DNA of 64,000 bases, taken from positions 44,486,002 to 44,550,001 of the forward strand of contig NC_084831.1 in the NCBI RefSeq assembly GCF_033115175.1, read 5' to 3'. The position numbers and the translations under genes are program-made. The DNA comes from Lepus europaeus. Lineage: Eukaryota; Chordata; Mammalia; Lagomorpha; Leporidae. How positions within the stretch are numbered: position 1 is the first letter of the stretch; the number at the start of each line of letters is the position of its first letter. This document shows positions 22,850 through 34,734 of the stretch, in pieces. Below the pieces are notes generated by a model that saw nothing but the letters and a program-made list of their open reading frames with translations, ran no database searches and was not told where the DNA came from.

Positions 22850-24000
22850 GGACATAGTTTCCTGATGGGCATTATCTGCCTCAACGTAAACCACTATCAG
22901 AACATGCCTGTGACTGTAGACTTCTGGTTTAGGCCACAAAGATCAGAGGTGAGACTTAAGCAACCCCTTGACTTGCATCCTCTGGTCTGCTTTAACAAAA
23001 ACCAGGAGGAAAAGAAAGCAAGGCATCAGAAGCAATGGGTGGCAGGCCTATTAATGGCTGATCTGTACAGTGATCTGCCCTCAAGGAGACCCAGCAGGCC
23101 AGTCCACTGCAGTGGTTTTCGATGTGGAAAGCCTGGGCTTCAGCAGAAGTCAGCTTGTGAAGAGCCCTGGCACTCTGCCAGCCAAGGGTTGAATCACTGG
23201 AAATGGAACTGCCCTGGAGTCGAAGGACGCCCAGGTCAGAGCCACAGATCTTATTGGCTCTAAGCTGAAAAGCCCTTCACTCAGCCCAGCTTCCAAAGTG
23301 ACCACCGCAGCTGAGGGGACAGCCAAGTAGGATCAGCAACATTGCAGGCAGAACTGTAAATTTCCCGTTAGAGTTGCCACCTGCCTTCACCTAGCCAGCT
23401 CTCCTCCCAGGCCAGCTAGGTAATGGAAGTCAACAGGGTCCTTCCCCAAGGAGGTTCACACTTCCCTTAGAATGTACTCTATGTGAAGAGATAGGTCTGG
23501 GCCTCTTAACTTATAAGGTCTAAAGCCCACCAGATTATTATCAAGCCCCTTCTGTCAGGTTCAATTTGCCTCTCAATCAGAAAACTTAGTTGTGGCTTAG
23601 ATAGTATCTTTCTTAGGTCCTCCAATAATGACTCTGTCCTTTGTATCTAGCCCACTTGGATTCCTTTGGAATCATAGCCTTTACTCTAACATCAGTGACT
23701 CTACTCCCAGCCTGTGTGTATTGATGGTCCTCTCCTCCACTTAATTTGTATGATTATTCAGGATTTCTCTACAGACAAACCCCACTACCTGCAAAAGTTG
23801 AGTAGCCTTTCTCCCGGTCTTGGCTGGGATCAGATTTAAAACATGTCCATCAAACAATCCTCACAAGGGTCCAGATACCCCCCTCATTTCCTCTCCTCTA
23901 TGAAATACTTTCATTACTTGGTTAGTGCCACTCTTAGGATCATCGGTTGGTATTCTCACCCTGACTTATATACTACAGTGTCTGTTTAAGTATTTACAGC
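22850..24000. repeat. Unclassified repeat-like block (possibly an L1 3' UTR family)
   Basis: About 1.15 kb of evenly complex, non-coding sequence with the feel of a dispersed repeat (GGCAGGCCTATTAATGGC, CAAACAATCCTCACAAGGG, CTCTATGAAATACTTTC). I suspect a second lagomorph L1 3' UTR family or an internal part of an LTR element, since it runs directly into the LTR-like block. Classification is inference. Confidence 0.4.
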
Positions 24001-24478
24001 AGGTGATAGTGGAATGAACCAAGGCCTTCAGCAACCAGATGCTTCTCCATCCATACATGCCTGTCCCTGCGGAGCCCCAAGATACCCCCAGCGGGCCCCT
24101 GTCAGCAGGAAGTAGCCAGAGAGACTCATCGTCACCCTCTTTCCTATCATCAAAAGGTCGGATGGTAGCTTTGGGATCCACAAGGAAGGAAGGCCAATAC
24201 TTCCGGGAATGGAGAGTCCCTACCCGCCCTTCTGGGGAAGAAAAGTCCTTGTCAAGGTCCCCACGGGTGCCTAAAGGTCAACCAATGAGGATCAGACCTG
24301 CCTCAACCTTTAATCCCCACGCCCTGTTCTATAAAAGGAGCCTCCCAACCTGTGACGTGCGACTTCCCCGGCCCCCGCTCTGTTGGGACCGGGGAACCTC
24401 GCTCCGGAGCGGAATCCCAATAAAAGCTTGTGAATTAATTGATTCGCCTGCCTGGGAAGATTTGTTACGCGCCGGACA
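24000..24478 (+). mobile_element. Retroviral-LTR-like block (old endogenous element)
   Basis: A correctly ordered set of LTR signals: CCAAT at 24282-24286, a TATA box TATAAAAGG at 24330-24338, a GC-rich R-like stretch, then AATAAA at 24419-24424 followed by TTGTGAATTAATTGATTCG and an end near GCGCCGGACA. No gag, pol or env reading frame is present, so it would be a solo or truncated LTR. I could not find a clean TG start or flanking duplication. Confidence 0.5.
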
Positions 24479-25587
24479 CCTTGCACCAATGACTGCCAGG
24501 TGCAGGGCGGGTCATGACGAGTGACGATGGGATGAGTGGCTTACAGAGGGAATGGCTGAAATGAGCCCCACTTTTGAATTTTAACTTTGAGATGCCTGAC
24601 AGGCTTCCAAATGGAGACACTAAGGAGGCAGTTGGAGCCACAAGGCTGGGGCTCAGAGGTGAGGCCAGCTTGGACATCCTGTGAGTGGTATTGAAAGCTA
24701 CAGGCATGGCTGATAGTACCTGGGGTGGGAAAGGAGAGTTGGGGTAAGTCATGGGGAACTTCAGCTTGTAGACTAAGAGGAAGGACTCGAGACCAAGAAG
24801 AGAGGACAGCCCCAAGGTGGGAATGGTCAACAGTGTCACATGACTTTGTTGAGTGACGTCTGAGAAGTCCACTGGATCACGTTCAGCAACTCGGAAGTCA
24901 CTGGTGACCACTACAGAGTCAACTGCAGGGGGCAGTAGATAAAAGCAGGATTGGAGTTGGCATCATAAGGTTGTACGAACGATAGCAGAGGAGTTCATTT
25001 GACAGCGAAAGGCTCTGTTTCCAAGTGATCAATACAGAGCAAGCCCGTCAGCTAGCGATTGCAGTGCCAGGCTGGGTCACCTTGCACTGTGCCCGCCCTC
25101 ACCCTCCTCTCCCCACCCACCGCCTTATCCTCTTGGCAAATTCCTCTTTAGCCTTCAAGACCAGCTCAGGTGCCTTTGCGTGAAGGAAACGGTCCCTCCT
25201 TGCCACAAAAGAGAGCTGACCGCTCCTTGTAGGACTTCGATTCTGTCTCCTGCAGAACACTGCGCTCTGGGAGGGCAGGGGCTTGTGCCTCACGCGTGTG
25301 TCTCATGACAGCCCCGGCCCAGAGTCTCGGCTTAGTGTTGAATGAATGCATGCGAGAAGCAGAGGAATGGTTTTGCATTTCTGAGGATGCACGCACTGCC
25401 TTCTCCAGTCCAAAGACCCTCTGTTGCTGCGCGGATGAAAGAGGTCATTACAACAGCCCCCTTAGCCTGACTCTGGGCTTTGAAAATGTTTGTGGCTTCT
25501 CATAACGGAGTTTCAGTTTCAGAGTGAAGCAGCCAAAGTAGTAAGAAACATCAATTTATTAGTAGTTTTGTTTCTAAAAAGAAAGTG

Positions 25588-25807
25588 GTGGGGCCGGCGC
25601 TGTGGCTTAGCGGGTTAAAGCAGCGCTGGCATCCCTTATGGGTACGGTTCCAGTCCCGGCTGCTCCCCTTCTCATTCAGCTCCCTGCTGTGGCCTGGGGA
25701 AGCAGTGGAAGATTGTAGGAGACCCGGAAGAAGCTCCTGGCTCCTGGCTTCAGATCGGCGCAGCTCTGGCTGTTGTTGCCATCTGGGGAATGAACCAGTG
25801 GACAGAA

Positions 25808-25854
<47 letters not shown>

Positions 25855-25932
25855 CTCCTCTCTCCTCTCTCCTCTCTCCTCTCTCCTCTCTCCAACTCTG
25901 CTTATCAAATAAATAAGTCTTTAAAAAAAAAG
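25588..25932 (+). repeat. C-SINE with long CT microsatellite
   Basis: The head GGGGCCGGCGCTGTGGCTTA runs to the tail ATCAAATAAATAAGTC. The internal pyrimidine tract at 25810-25893 is (CT)n followed by several 7-base units CTCTCTC. Confidence 0.9.
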
Positions 25933-26050
25933 TGGCCTTGTGGGCTCTTCTTTTGCTGTACTTGTCCAGATGGATTCACACTCAGATTTGTGATCCTTGT
26001 TGAATATGAGAAGGAATGATATGGAAAGTGTGAAGAAAAAGTTGTGTTTT

Positions 26051-26424
26051 GGGGTCCATGCTGTGACACAACAGGTAAAGCCATATGGGCACCAGTTCGA
26101 GTCTCAGCTGCTCCATTTCTGATCCAGCTCTCTGCTATGGCCTGGGAAAGCAGTAGAAGATGGCCCAAGTCCTTGGACTTCTGTGCACATGTGGGAGACC
26201 CGGAAGAGGCTCCTGGCTCCTGGCTTCAGATCAGTCCAACTCTGGCCTAGTGGCCATCTGGGGAGTGAACCAGTGGATGGAAGACCTCTCTCTCCTCTCT
26301 CCTCCCTCCTCCCTCCACCCTCCTCCCTCCTCTCTCCTCTCATTCATTTTCTCTGCCTCTGTCTCTGTCTCTGTTACTCTGCCTTTTTCAAATAAACAAA
26401 TGAATAAATCTTAAAAAAAAAAAG
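26051..26424 (+). repeat. C-SINE with CTCC-rich expansion
   Basis: The head is GGGGTCCATGCTGTGACACA, followed by CCATATGGGCACCAGTTCGA, a CTCC/CCTCC-rich expansion at 26287-26343 and the tail AAATAAACAAATGAATAAATC. Confidence 0.85.
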
Positions 26425-26516
26425 TTATGTGTGGGGAAGTTCCTGAGGTCCAATCAGAAGTCTCAAATCAAGATGACTCAGGCCCTGTCTGTGCCTCCCG
26501 GAATCCAAGGCATTGG

Positions 26517-26846
26517 TCTAGTCCATTTTGTGCTGTTGCTATAACAAAGGGCTCAAGGCTGGGCACTTTGCAAGAAAAGAGGTTTATTTTGGCCCATGGT
26601 TTTGGAAGCCCTAGAGCATGGCACTGGCATTGGCATCTGGGGAAGCTCTCAGGGAAGCCAGCATCCTGTGTTGGGAGCCATAGCATCACGGGAGGGGAGC
26701 ACGTGTGAGATAAGGGAGACTGGAGGTCTCCTGTGGTACGAGAGGAGGCAGGGGACGCACAAGAGCTTTATTGCCTGTCTGCACCTTCACTCTGCTAACA
26801 ACCCTCTCCCACGGGGACTGACCCCCCCTTGGGAACTGCAGGTGCC
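26517..26846 (-). mobile_element. MaLR-type LTR, antisense, diverged
   Basis: TAGTCCATTTTGTGCTGTTG, CTATAACAAAGG and AAGAAAAGAGGTTTATTTTG, then CTCTAGAGCATGG-like text, match the reverse complement of the MST/MLT LTR family as I know it. An antisense C-SINE follows. Confidence 0.6.
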
Positions 26847-27140
26847 TTTTTTTTTTTTTTTAAATAAACTTATTTGAAAAGTGAAGTGAGAGAGGGAGAT
26901 CTTCCCTCCACTGTTCATTCCCCAAAGTGCCTGCAACGGTTAGGAAGCGGGGCCAGGCTGAAGCAGGAGCCAAGAGCTGCATTCAGGCCTCCCACGTGGG
27001 TGGCAGGGACCTGAGTACTTGGGCCGTCTTCTGCTGCCTTCCCTGGGTGTGCATTAACAGGAAACTGGGTCTGAAGTAGGATGGGACTTGACCCCAGGCC
27101 CTCTGACAGGGGATGCAGGCAGCAGAACCCCCAGACCCCA
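26847..27140 (-). repeat. C-SINE, antisense, diverged
   Basis: Poly-T, AAATAAACTTATTTGAAAAG, GAGATCTTCCCTCCACTG and CCTCCCACGTGGGTGGCAGG, with a degraded head. Confidence 0.8.
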
Positions 27141-27373
27141 CTTCAAGGTCCCATCACTATGACACTGGGGACCAGTCTTCCAACACATGAACCTGTCTGT
27201 GGGGGAGAAGCCATTGTATTTGAGCCTCACCAGCCTTTAGTTTCTTCCTCTGCAAAAATGGGACATTTAATTTTTTGACAGTCATGTTCATTAGATGATA
27301 ATGTGGAAATTCTGTTACCCATTTCTGTGTCTCTAGTGTTAATGCATTGCTCACTGGAGTAAGCAGGAATGAC

Positions 27374-27716
27374 TTTTTTTTTTTTTTAAGATTTATTCAT
27401 TTATTTGAAAGAGTTACACAGAGAGAGAAGGAGAGGCAGAGAGAGAGAGAGAGAGAGAGAGGTCTTCCATTCGCTGGTTCACTCCCCAGATGGCTGCAAT
27501 GGCCAGAGCTGTGCTGATTCTAAGCCAGGAGCTTCTTCCAGGTCTCCCATGTGGGTGCAGGGGCCCAAGGACTTGAACCATCTTCCACTGCTTTCTTCTC
27601 CAGGCCATAGCAGAGAGCTGGATAGAAAGTGGAACTGCCGGGTCTCGAACCAGTGCCGTATGGGATGCTGGTGCCGCAGGTGGGGGATTAACCTATTGTG
27701 CCACAGCGCCGGCCCC
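27374..27716 (-). repeat. C-SINE, antisense
   Basis: Poly-T, AAGATTTATTCATTTATTTG, an (AG)n tract, GGTCTCCCATGTGGGTGCAG and the head complement GTGCCACAGCGCCGGCCCC. Confidence 0.92.
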
Positions 27717-28011
27717 CCACTGTTTCTTAATCAAATGAAGATAGTCAGTGATCACTAAAGTTCTTTTTAATTTGTAAAATACCTTGGTTCAATCACATAG
27801 AAACATAAGCTCTTTGTATTTTGTATTTTTTCCATATAATTCACCTTAGGAAAAAAGTAGGAAATTAATATATTAATTATAATATTAATTAATAGTCTTA
27901 TCTTCTGCAACTTTAGAAGTTTCAGAAAATAATACATTTAGAGCAGCCTGGCCTGGTGGGAAACTTTTGGGGCCCATCAGATGTGGCATTTGGGCCTCAC
28001 TGTGGCATTTA

Positions 28012-28330
28012 TTATTTTTTTTAAAAGATTTGTTTATTTACTTGAGAGGCAAAGTTATAAAGAGAGGGAGAGACAGAGAGGTCTTCCATCTGCTGGTTCA
28101 CTCCCCAAATGGCCACAAGGGCCTGCGCTGTGCCTATCCAAAGCCAGGATCCAGGAGCTTCCTCTGGGTCTCCCACACGGGTGCAGAGGCCCAAACACTT
28201 GGGCCATCTTCTACTGCTTTCCCAAGCTATAAACAGGAGCTGGATCAGAGGAGGAGCAGCTGGGACATGAACCGGAGCCAGACTGGGATGCCAGCACTGC
28301 AGGGGGAGATTTAACCTGCTATGCCCCTTG
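28012..28330 (-). mobile_element. C-SINE, antisense, perfect 12-bp TSD
   Basis: AAAAGATTTGTTTATTTACT through TTAACCTGCTATGCCCC, flanked by CTGTGGCATTTA at 28000-28011 and 28331-28342. Confidence 0.9.
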
Positions 28331-28403
28331 CTGTGGCATTTAAACCGCTTTGGTACCTTGGCTGGTTGTAATAAGTAAGAACTCCACGCTGGTTTCTCCC
28401 TCT

Positions 28404-28748
28404 TTTTTTTAAATTTTTTTTTTAAATTTTTATTTTTTGACAGGCAGAGTGGACAGTAAGAGAGAGAGAGACAGAGAGAAAGGTCTTCCTTTTTGCCATT
28501 GGTTCACCCTCCAATGGCCGCTGCAACGTGCTGATCCGAAGCCAGGAGCCAGGTGCTTCTCCTGGTCTCCCATGCGGGTGCAGGGCCCAAGCACTTGGGC
28601 TATCCTCCACTGCCTTCCCGGGCCACAGCAGAGAGCTGGCCTGGAAGAGGGGCAACCGGGACAGAATCCGGCGCCCTGAACGGGACTAGAACCTGGTGTG
28701 CCGGCGCCGCTAGGTGGAGGATTAGCCTACTGAGCCACAGTGACAGCC
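28404..28748 (-). mobile_element. Young-type C-SINE, first of a same-site pair
   Basis: GACAGGCAGAGTGGACAGTA through GCCACAGTGACAGCC. CTCCCTCT lies at 28396-28403 before it and 28749-28756 after it. Confidence 0.9.
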
Positions 28749-28761
28749 CTCCCTCTGTCTT

Positions 28762-29089
28762 TTTTTTTTTTTTGATAGGCAGAGTGGATAGTGAGAGAGT
28801 GAGAGAGAGAGAGACAGAGAGAAAGGTCTTCCTTTTTGCCATTGGTCACCCTCCAATGGCCGCTGCAACATGCTGATCCGAAGCCAGGAGCCAGGTGCTT
28901 CTCCTGGTCTCCCATGGGGTGCAGGGCCCAAGCACTTGGGCCATCCTCCACTGCCTTCCCGGGCCATAACAGAGAGCTGGCCTGGAAGAGGGGCAACTGG
29001 GACAGAATCCGGTGCCCCAACCGGGACTAGAACCCAGTGTGCCGGCACCGCAAGGCGGAGGATTAGCCTGTTAAGCCACGGCGCCGGCT
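28762..29089 (-). mobile_element. Young-type C-SINE, second of a same-site pair
   Basis: GATAGGCAGAGTGGATAGTG through CACGGCGCCGGCT, with CCTCCCTCTGTCTT at 28748-28761 and 29090-29103. The target is the duplicated site left by the preceding copy. Confidence 0.92.
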
Positions 29090-30738
29090 CCTCCCTCTGT
29101 CTTAAAAAAAAAGAATTCTCAGCTTACTGGTTGCTGTGAGGCTGTGAAATGCCAGGCACATAGTAGGTCCTCAACAGATGGTGCCTGATGTCGTGTGGGG
29201 CGTTTTTCCCACGGGAAGAAACTCGCTGTTGGGACATCTGAGACCCTCGAGTTCCCGCACTCAGCCGGCCTCAGGACCCAGGGCAGTGTGGCTGTACTGC
29301 CTGTGTGCGGCCTTCCTTCTGCTCAAGAGCACATGCTCATCTCTGTCACCCGGACAGGGAATCGTTTACTGCGGCTCTCAGGAGATCTGCACTTCCGCCG
29401 GAGTTTAGTTTTCACTGCCTGCGCCAAAGTCGCCAAAGTCGTTGCTTTTTGAACACAAACAAGTTGCTTGATGTTCTGGACTTGGGGCGGGGCGGGGTGC
29501 GGTGGTGGGGAGTGATCCGCCGGGCCGTCCCCCTGGGTGAGCAGCTCTGTGGGGCTGAGTTGGTGTCAGGACCACACTGGCAGGAACTGGGGTTTGGGAC
29601 ATGATACCCAAGAGCTCGCGAGGCCCCGGAGAAGTCATGTGCTACCGGGAACCACAGCCAAAGCTGGCCACGTTTTTGAGTTTTTCTGCATAGTTACAAA
29701 ATCTTCTGGAAAGTTCCCATCGTAGATGTATCTGGAGACTGTTGCAAACAGGCAGTTCTTTAGTTCTGGGTAGGAACGGAGAGCACTGGGCCAGCGTCCT
29801 GGCCCCTAGGAAATGTGGCGTCTGATTCCTCTGGGCTGGACGTCTAATCTGGTACGAAATTTTAGCCAGGCTTCTTGGACAAATATTTTGTTAAAACATA
29901 TCCAAACCTTATTACAAAAAGTGCTATCCGTGTGGTCCATCCTATGAAATATAATCATTTAAATACTTTGTAGGTACACACAGTGGTGTTTTTAGCAGCC
30001 TATCACAAGCTCTGGGCCGTTAGCTCCTGAACTGCAGACCACAAACTTCGATGGAAGAGGGAGGAACTGACGACCATGCGCTGCTCGCAGAGGCCCCGGT
30101 GCCGCTTCTCTGACCAGGTGCCGGCAGTGAGGTTTCCTTTCTCTCCGCAGCTCACCTCTCAGAACGCGGCATGAGACGCTCTGCTCAAGATCGGACCCTG
30201 CACCAGACAAGTAGGCGGAGAAGAATTCTGGACGTGAAGGCGCGGTGATGTCAGGAACGGCTGACTTAGGCAGGACCGAGAGGCTGACCCAAGCCTCAAG
30301 CTTGGCAAAGCGATACCCAAGGGCAGGGGGTGATATCAGTTCACAAATATTTGAGAGACGGAGAGACTGAAGACCGGGAGGAGTGACTCTGCTCGGTTAC
30401 CAGGAGGGGGGAAATACAGACAGACGTTTCAGCCTGGAAATCAGTTGAACCTGCTGACTAGAAATTGGCCACGAGGGCTCTGAAAGCTGGCCCGAGGAGG
30501 CGTTCCTGACCCCAGCCCGCAGGACGGAGGTGGGCCCCTCGGCGGCAGAGAGATCGTTTGAACGGGAGGAAGTGGTGCTTCCTTGATGGCCGTTGGGGCA
30601 TTCTCCTCTTGCCTTTATCAGAAGCTTTTCTCCTCTGTGCGCCAGAGGACGCGATAGCTCTCTGCTTACTTGCTTACACCCTAACCTGTTCATAAAAGCT
30701 TTTGAGTTTCCAGGGGATGAGAGCAGCCTGACCTGTTG

Positions 30739-31045
30739 CTTTCACTTTACCTGAAAGGCAGAGTGTCAGAGAGAAAGAGACCCATCTTCCATCTGCTGGT
30801 TCACGCCGCGAATGCCTGCAGCCGCCAGGGCTGGGCCAGGCCGAAGCCAGAAACCCAGAACTCCGTCCAAGTCTGCCCCACGGGTGGCGGGAACCCAGCA
30901 CTGCAGCCAGCACCTGCCGCCTCCCAGAATGCATAGCAGCCGGAAGCTGGATTGCAAACAGAGTTGGCACTTGAAGTGGGTACTGTGAGATGGGAAGATG
31001 GCAGCCCAAGGGATGCCTTAACTGCCAAGCCAAATGCTAGCCCCT
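30739..31045 (-). repeat. C-SINE, antisense, older
   Basis: TTTACCTGAAAGGCAGAGTG, CCCATCTTCCATCTGCTGG and CCACGGGTGGCGGGAACCC, with a degenerate head ending AATGCTAGCCCC. Confidence 0.85.
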
Positions 31046-31159
31046 CCAGTTTGCGTTTTTGTCTTCTTTTTCAGTCCATTTGTATTTAACTGGAGGTAGC
31101 AGAACCCTCACGCCAGAGGAAGAGAGCTGCGGTGTAGGAGCCAACTCTCACTGGAACAG

Positions 31160-31275
31160 AAGGCCTGAGTTTGAACTCTAACCCAAGCTCTTGTTAGCTG
31201 AGTCGCCTGAGCAAGTTACACGTCTTCTCTGAGCGTCTGATCCCTAAAAAGCAGGCAGTACCCGGCATGCTTGTG
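31160..31275 (+). repeat. MIR-like fragment
   Basis: GAGTTTGAACTCTAACCC, GTTAGCTGAGTCGCCTGAGC and AAGTTACACGTCTTCTCTGA follow the MIR core order. Confidence 0.5.
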
Positions 31276-31655
31276 GTGACGCTGACGTGAGCCTCTGGGG
31301 AAACGTGGCGCCAGTTTTAGGTATTAATGGCCATCTTAGTGTTCTGTGCTGTGGGTCACACGAGCGCCATGGCCTCACAGCACACACACTTACTCTCTCA
31401 CCGCCCTGCACCTTACAAGTCTCGTTGGGTTCACTGGACTCTTTGTCCAGGTCTCACAAGGCCAAAGTCAAGTATCGCTGCCCTGTGTGGGGGCTCTTGG
31501 GGAGGCTCTTCTTCCCCGCCCATCCAGGATGCTGGCCGGCGTCAGTTCCACGCTGCCGTAGGTCTGAAGGCCCCCCAGTCTGGGCATGTGTCACTTCCAG
31601 ATGTCCCTCAGTGCCTGGATGGTGGCCCCCATCATTTTTTAATTTAATTTTATTT

Positions 31656-31999
31656 TGGGGGCTGGCATTGCGGAGTAGCAGGTTAAGCCTCTGCCTGCGT
31701 TGCCAGCATCCTACATGGGAGGGCCAGTTCGAGACCTCACTACGCTACTTCTGATCCAGCTCCCTGCTAACATGCCTAGGAAAACAGCAGAAGATGGCCC
31801 AAGTACTTGGGCCCCTATATCCATATGGAAGACCCAGATGAAGCTGCAGGCTCCTGTCCGTGGCCAAGCCCAGCCTTAGCCATTGTGGCCATTTGGGGAG
31901 TGAACCAGCAGATGGAAGATCTGTGTGTGTGTATGTGTGTCTCCTCCTCTCTCTGTAACTCTGCCTTCCAAATAAATAAAAAATAATTGAAAAAAATTG
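31656..31999 (+). repeat. C-SINE
   Basis: The head GGGGGCTGGCATTGCGGAGT runs to the tail TTCCAAATAAATAAAAAATA, with a GTGTGTGT patch. A short antisense fragment follows at 32050. Confidence 0.9.
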
Positions 32000-32049
32000 T
32001 TTGCCTTAGCTAGTAGTTGACATAAAATATCTCGACTCAAAATTTCTTT

Positions 32050-32130
32050 CTTTAATTTATTCTGTTTATTTAAGAGACAGAGACACCTCCCATCTGCTGG
32101 AGAACTCACTGCGCCACAACACCCACCCAG
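32050..32130 (-). repeat. C-SINE, antisense, internally deleted
   Basis: The tail part TTTATTTAAGAGACAGAGA and CCATCTGCTGG joins directly to the head part CTGCGCCACAACACCCACCC, so the central body is missing. Confidence 0.65.
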
Positions 32131-32576
32131 CCACCCAATCTTGCCTTTCAAAGCCAACTGTGTTCTGTCTTCAATTTAAACCTAAAATCATGAATTCGTG
32201 TATGGCTAGCAAAAGCCTGAGAGAAAAACCTTCAAATTATAAAGAAACAGGTTTATTTCCCCTCAGAAAAACCAGTGCTAGAATGTTTTGCTGTAACAGT
32301 GTTTCAGCCTAGCCTGAGGTTGAGTGACTTGGCCCCACAGCTCAGGAGAGGCACCCTCCCCCGCCCCGCCCCGCCCACCACAGAACACCTGCTGCTGAGT
32401 AAGCCAGAGGCTGGACTGGATGCCTGTAGTTGACGCCACAGTCCTCGGACCTTCCAGTCTGACCCACGACGTTTCCATCATCTAGAGAGACAAAATGAGG
32501 GCTCCAGAACCACATGCACCCTGCAAGACAGCGCGAGAGGAGAGGCTGAGTATCTGTGTCCCTCAAGACTAAGGGC

Positions 32577-32880
32577 TGGGGCCGGTGCTGTGCCCAGTGG
32601 GTGGAGCCACTGCCTGGGTCACCAATGTGGGTGCCGGTTGGGTCCTGGCTGCTCCACTTCAGGTCCAGCTCCCTGCTAATGCACCCTGGAAAGCAATGGA
32701 AGATGGCCCAAGTGCTTGTGCCCCTGCACCCATGTGGAAGACCTGGAGGAAGCACCTGGCTTTGGCCTGGCGCAGCCCCAGCTATTGCAGGCCGATAGAA
32801 GACTCACTCTCTGCCTCTGTCTGTCTGTCAGTCTATATAATTCTGCCTTTCAAATAAGTAAAATAAATCTTAAAAAAAAA
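32577..32880 (+). repeat. C-SINE
   Basis: The head is GGGGCCGGTGCTGTGCCCAG and the tail CTTTCAAATAAGTAAAATAA. Confidence 0.9.
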
Positions 32881-33154
32881 AGAAGATGCCTGAGGGCCTA
32901 ATAAAAAGAAAAAATTCAGATAACACTTGTTTGGTTTAGCTCTTCCTTTCATGTCTAGGTAAGACTGTTTCTCTCTATGTCTTAGCCTACTTCCAAAAAC
33001 TATCAACACACTTAAATGAAAATGTGAAACATCAGAAATCGAAGAATGACAGGCCCCCATCATCTTCAAGGCTGCTTCAGTCCCCACGTGGACTCTGACC
33101 TTTCTCTGACCCCCCCTTCTGTTCATCTCTCCTGCCTCCACAGAAGGTTCTTTT

Positions 33155-33241
33155 TTAATTTTTTTTTTAGATTCATTTTATTCATTGGAAAGGCAGAGTT
33201 ACATAGCCGGAGCGGGCTAGGGGTGGGGGGTGGGGGGAGGG

Positions 33242-33277
<36 letters not shown>

Positions 33278-33529
33278 TCCAGTTGCTGTTTCACTCCCCA
33301 AATGGCTACAATAGCCAGGGCTGAGCCAGGTTGAAGCCAGGAGCCAGGAACTTCATCCAGGTCTCCCACGTGGGTGTAAGAGCCCAAGCACTTGGGCCAA
33401 CCTCTGCTGCTTTTCCCAGGCACTTTAGCAGGGCGCTGGATCAGAAGTGCAGTAGCCGGGACTCCAACCAGAGTCCATACGGGATGCGGGCATCAAAGGT
33501 GGAGGCTCAACCGGCTACGCCACAGTGCC
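33155..33529 (-). repeat. C-SINE, antisense, with purine expansion
   Basis: TTAGATTCATTTTATTCATT, a GGGGTGGGGGGTGGGGGGAGG patch near 33218 running into (AG)n, GGTCTCCCACGTGGGTG and the head complement GGCTACGCCACAGTGCC. Confidence 0.88.
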
Positions 33530-34242
33530 TGAAGTTCTCAGTTTTTAAGAGCTCACGTGACTAGATTTGTCCCACTGGCTAATCCAGAATGGACTCCCTA
33601 TTTTAGGTCCACAACCTTAATTGCATCTGCAACGTCTCTTTTGTCATGTAACAGGTGCACAGCTTCTAGGGATTAAGGTAGGGACATCTCTGGGGGGTTC
33701 TGCCTGTGCCAGTGATGTGATTTTAGGGCCGTGAACAGGAGCTTCTTGCCCTGGGGTCTGACTCACCCATGAGAGTTTGTATGGGATGCTGTGGAATTCA
33801 GGAAGACTTCCAGTGCACCTGATGTGGCGGGTGGGTTTCCCTGCCCTGATTGTTTCTTGATAAGTCTTATCTTTTATCAAGATCCTTCAGGCGGAATCCA
33901 TATATGCTAAACAGCATCATGGGATTTCATTCCTAAATGTCCAGACAATCAAGCGGCTGGGACTCAGCTACTTAAAGGGGAAAGCCTTGGGCCCTAAGCT
34001 CGAGTCGGAGCAATTCTTTCCTGCTGATCAAGGATGAGAAGAGCTCCTTGCTCCCTTTCTCCCCTTCGTCATCACCGAGCCCTCTCCTGCCTCAGAGAGC
34101 CTCCTGATTTTGCAGTGCTGGCTCTGTCCAGCCATACATGTGTTCTCCCCGGTCCTCCTTTGAGTTCCTTACTTCTTGTTTTAAATTAGAAGGCACTTGT
34201 CCTGGCCGTAAAGAGGGTTCCTCTTAATTCTTGCCACTTGCC

Positions 34243-34586
34243 TTTTTTTTTTTTTTTGGCAGGCAGAGTGGACAGTGAGAGAGAAAGACAGAGAGAAAGG
34301 TCTTCCTTTGCCGTTGGTTCACCCTCCAATGGCCGCCGTGGCCAGTGCACTGTGGCCGGCGCACCACGCTGATCCGAAACCAGGAGCCGGGTGCTTCCTC
34401 CTGGTCTCCCATGCGGGTGCGGGGCCCAAGCACTTGGGCCATCCTCCACTGCCTTCCCGGGCCACAGCAGAGAGCTGGGCTGGAGGAGGAGCAACCAGGA
34501 CAGAATCTGGCACCCTGACCGGGACTAGAACCCAGGGTGCCAGTGCCACAGGTGGAGGACTAGCCTATTGAGCTGCAGTGCCAGCC
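34243..34586 (-). mobile_element. Young-type C-SINE, perfect 10-bp TSD
   Basis: GGCAGGCAGAGTGGACAGTG through GCTGCAGTGCCAGCC, flanked by GCCACTTGCC at 34233-34242 and 34587-34596. Confidence 0.92.
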
Positions 34587-34734
34587 GCCACTTGCCATTT
34601 CTATCTTAATAATGTTTCCTGGACATTGATCAGGTCTGGATGGTGGTTTTGTCATAACAGCTGCTGTCCTGGGTGCTGTGTAGAGGCCTGCACTTGCATT
34701 TTTCTATTTAATTTAAACCTTCGGTGGTTCTTGT

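Noticed and set aside
24039-24524. Frame of 161 codons across the LTR-like block as a retroviral protein remnant
   Set aside because: It covers the region with promoter and poly(A) signals, where LTRs are non-coding, and resembles no gag, pol or env motif.
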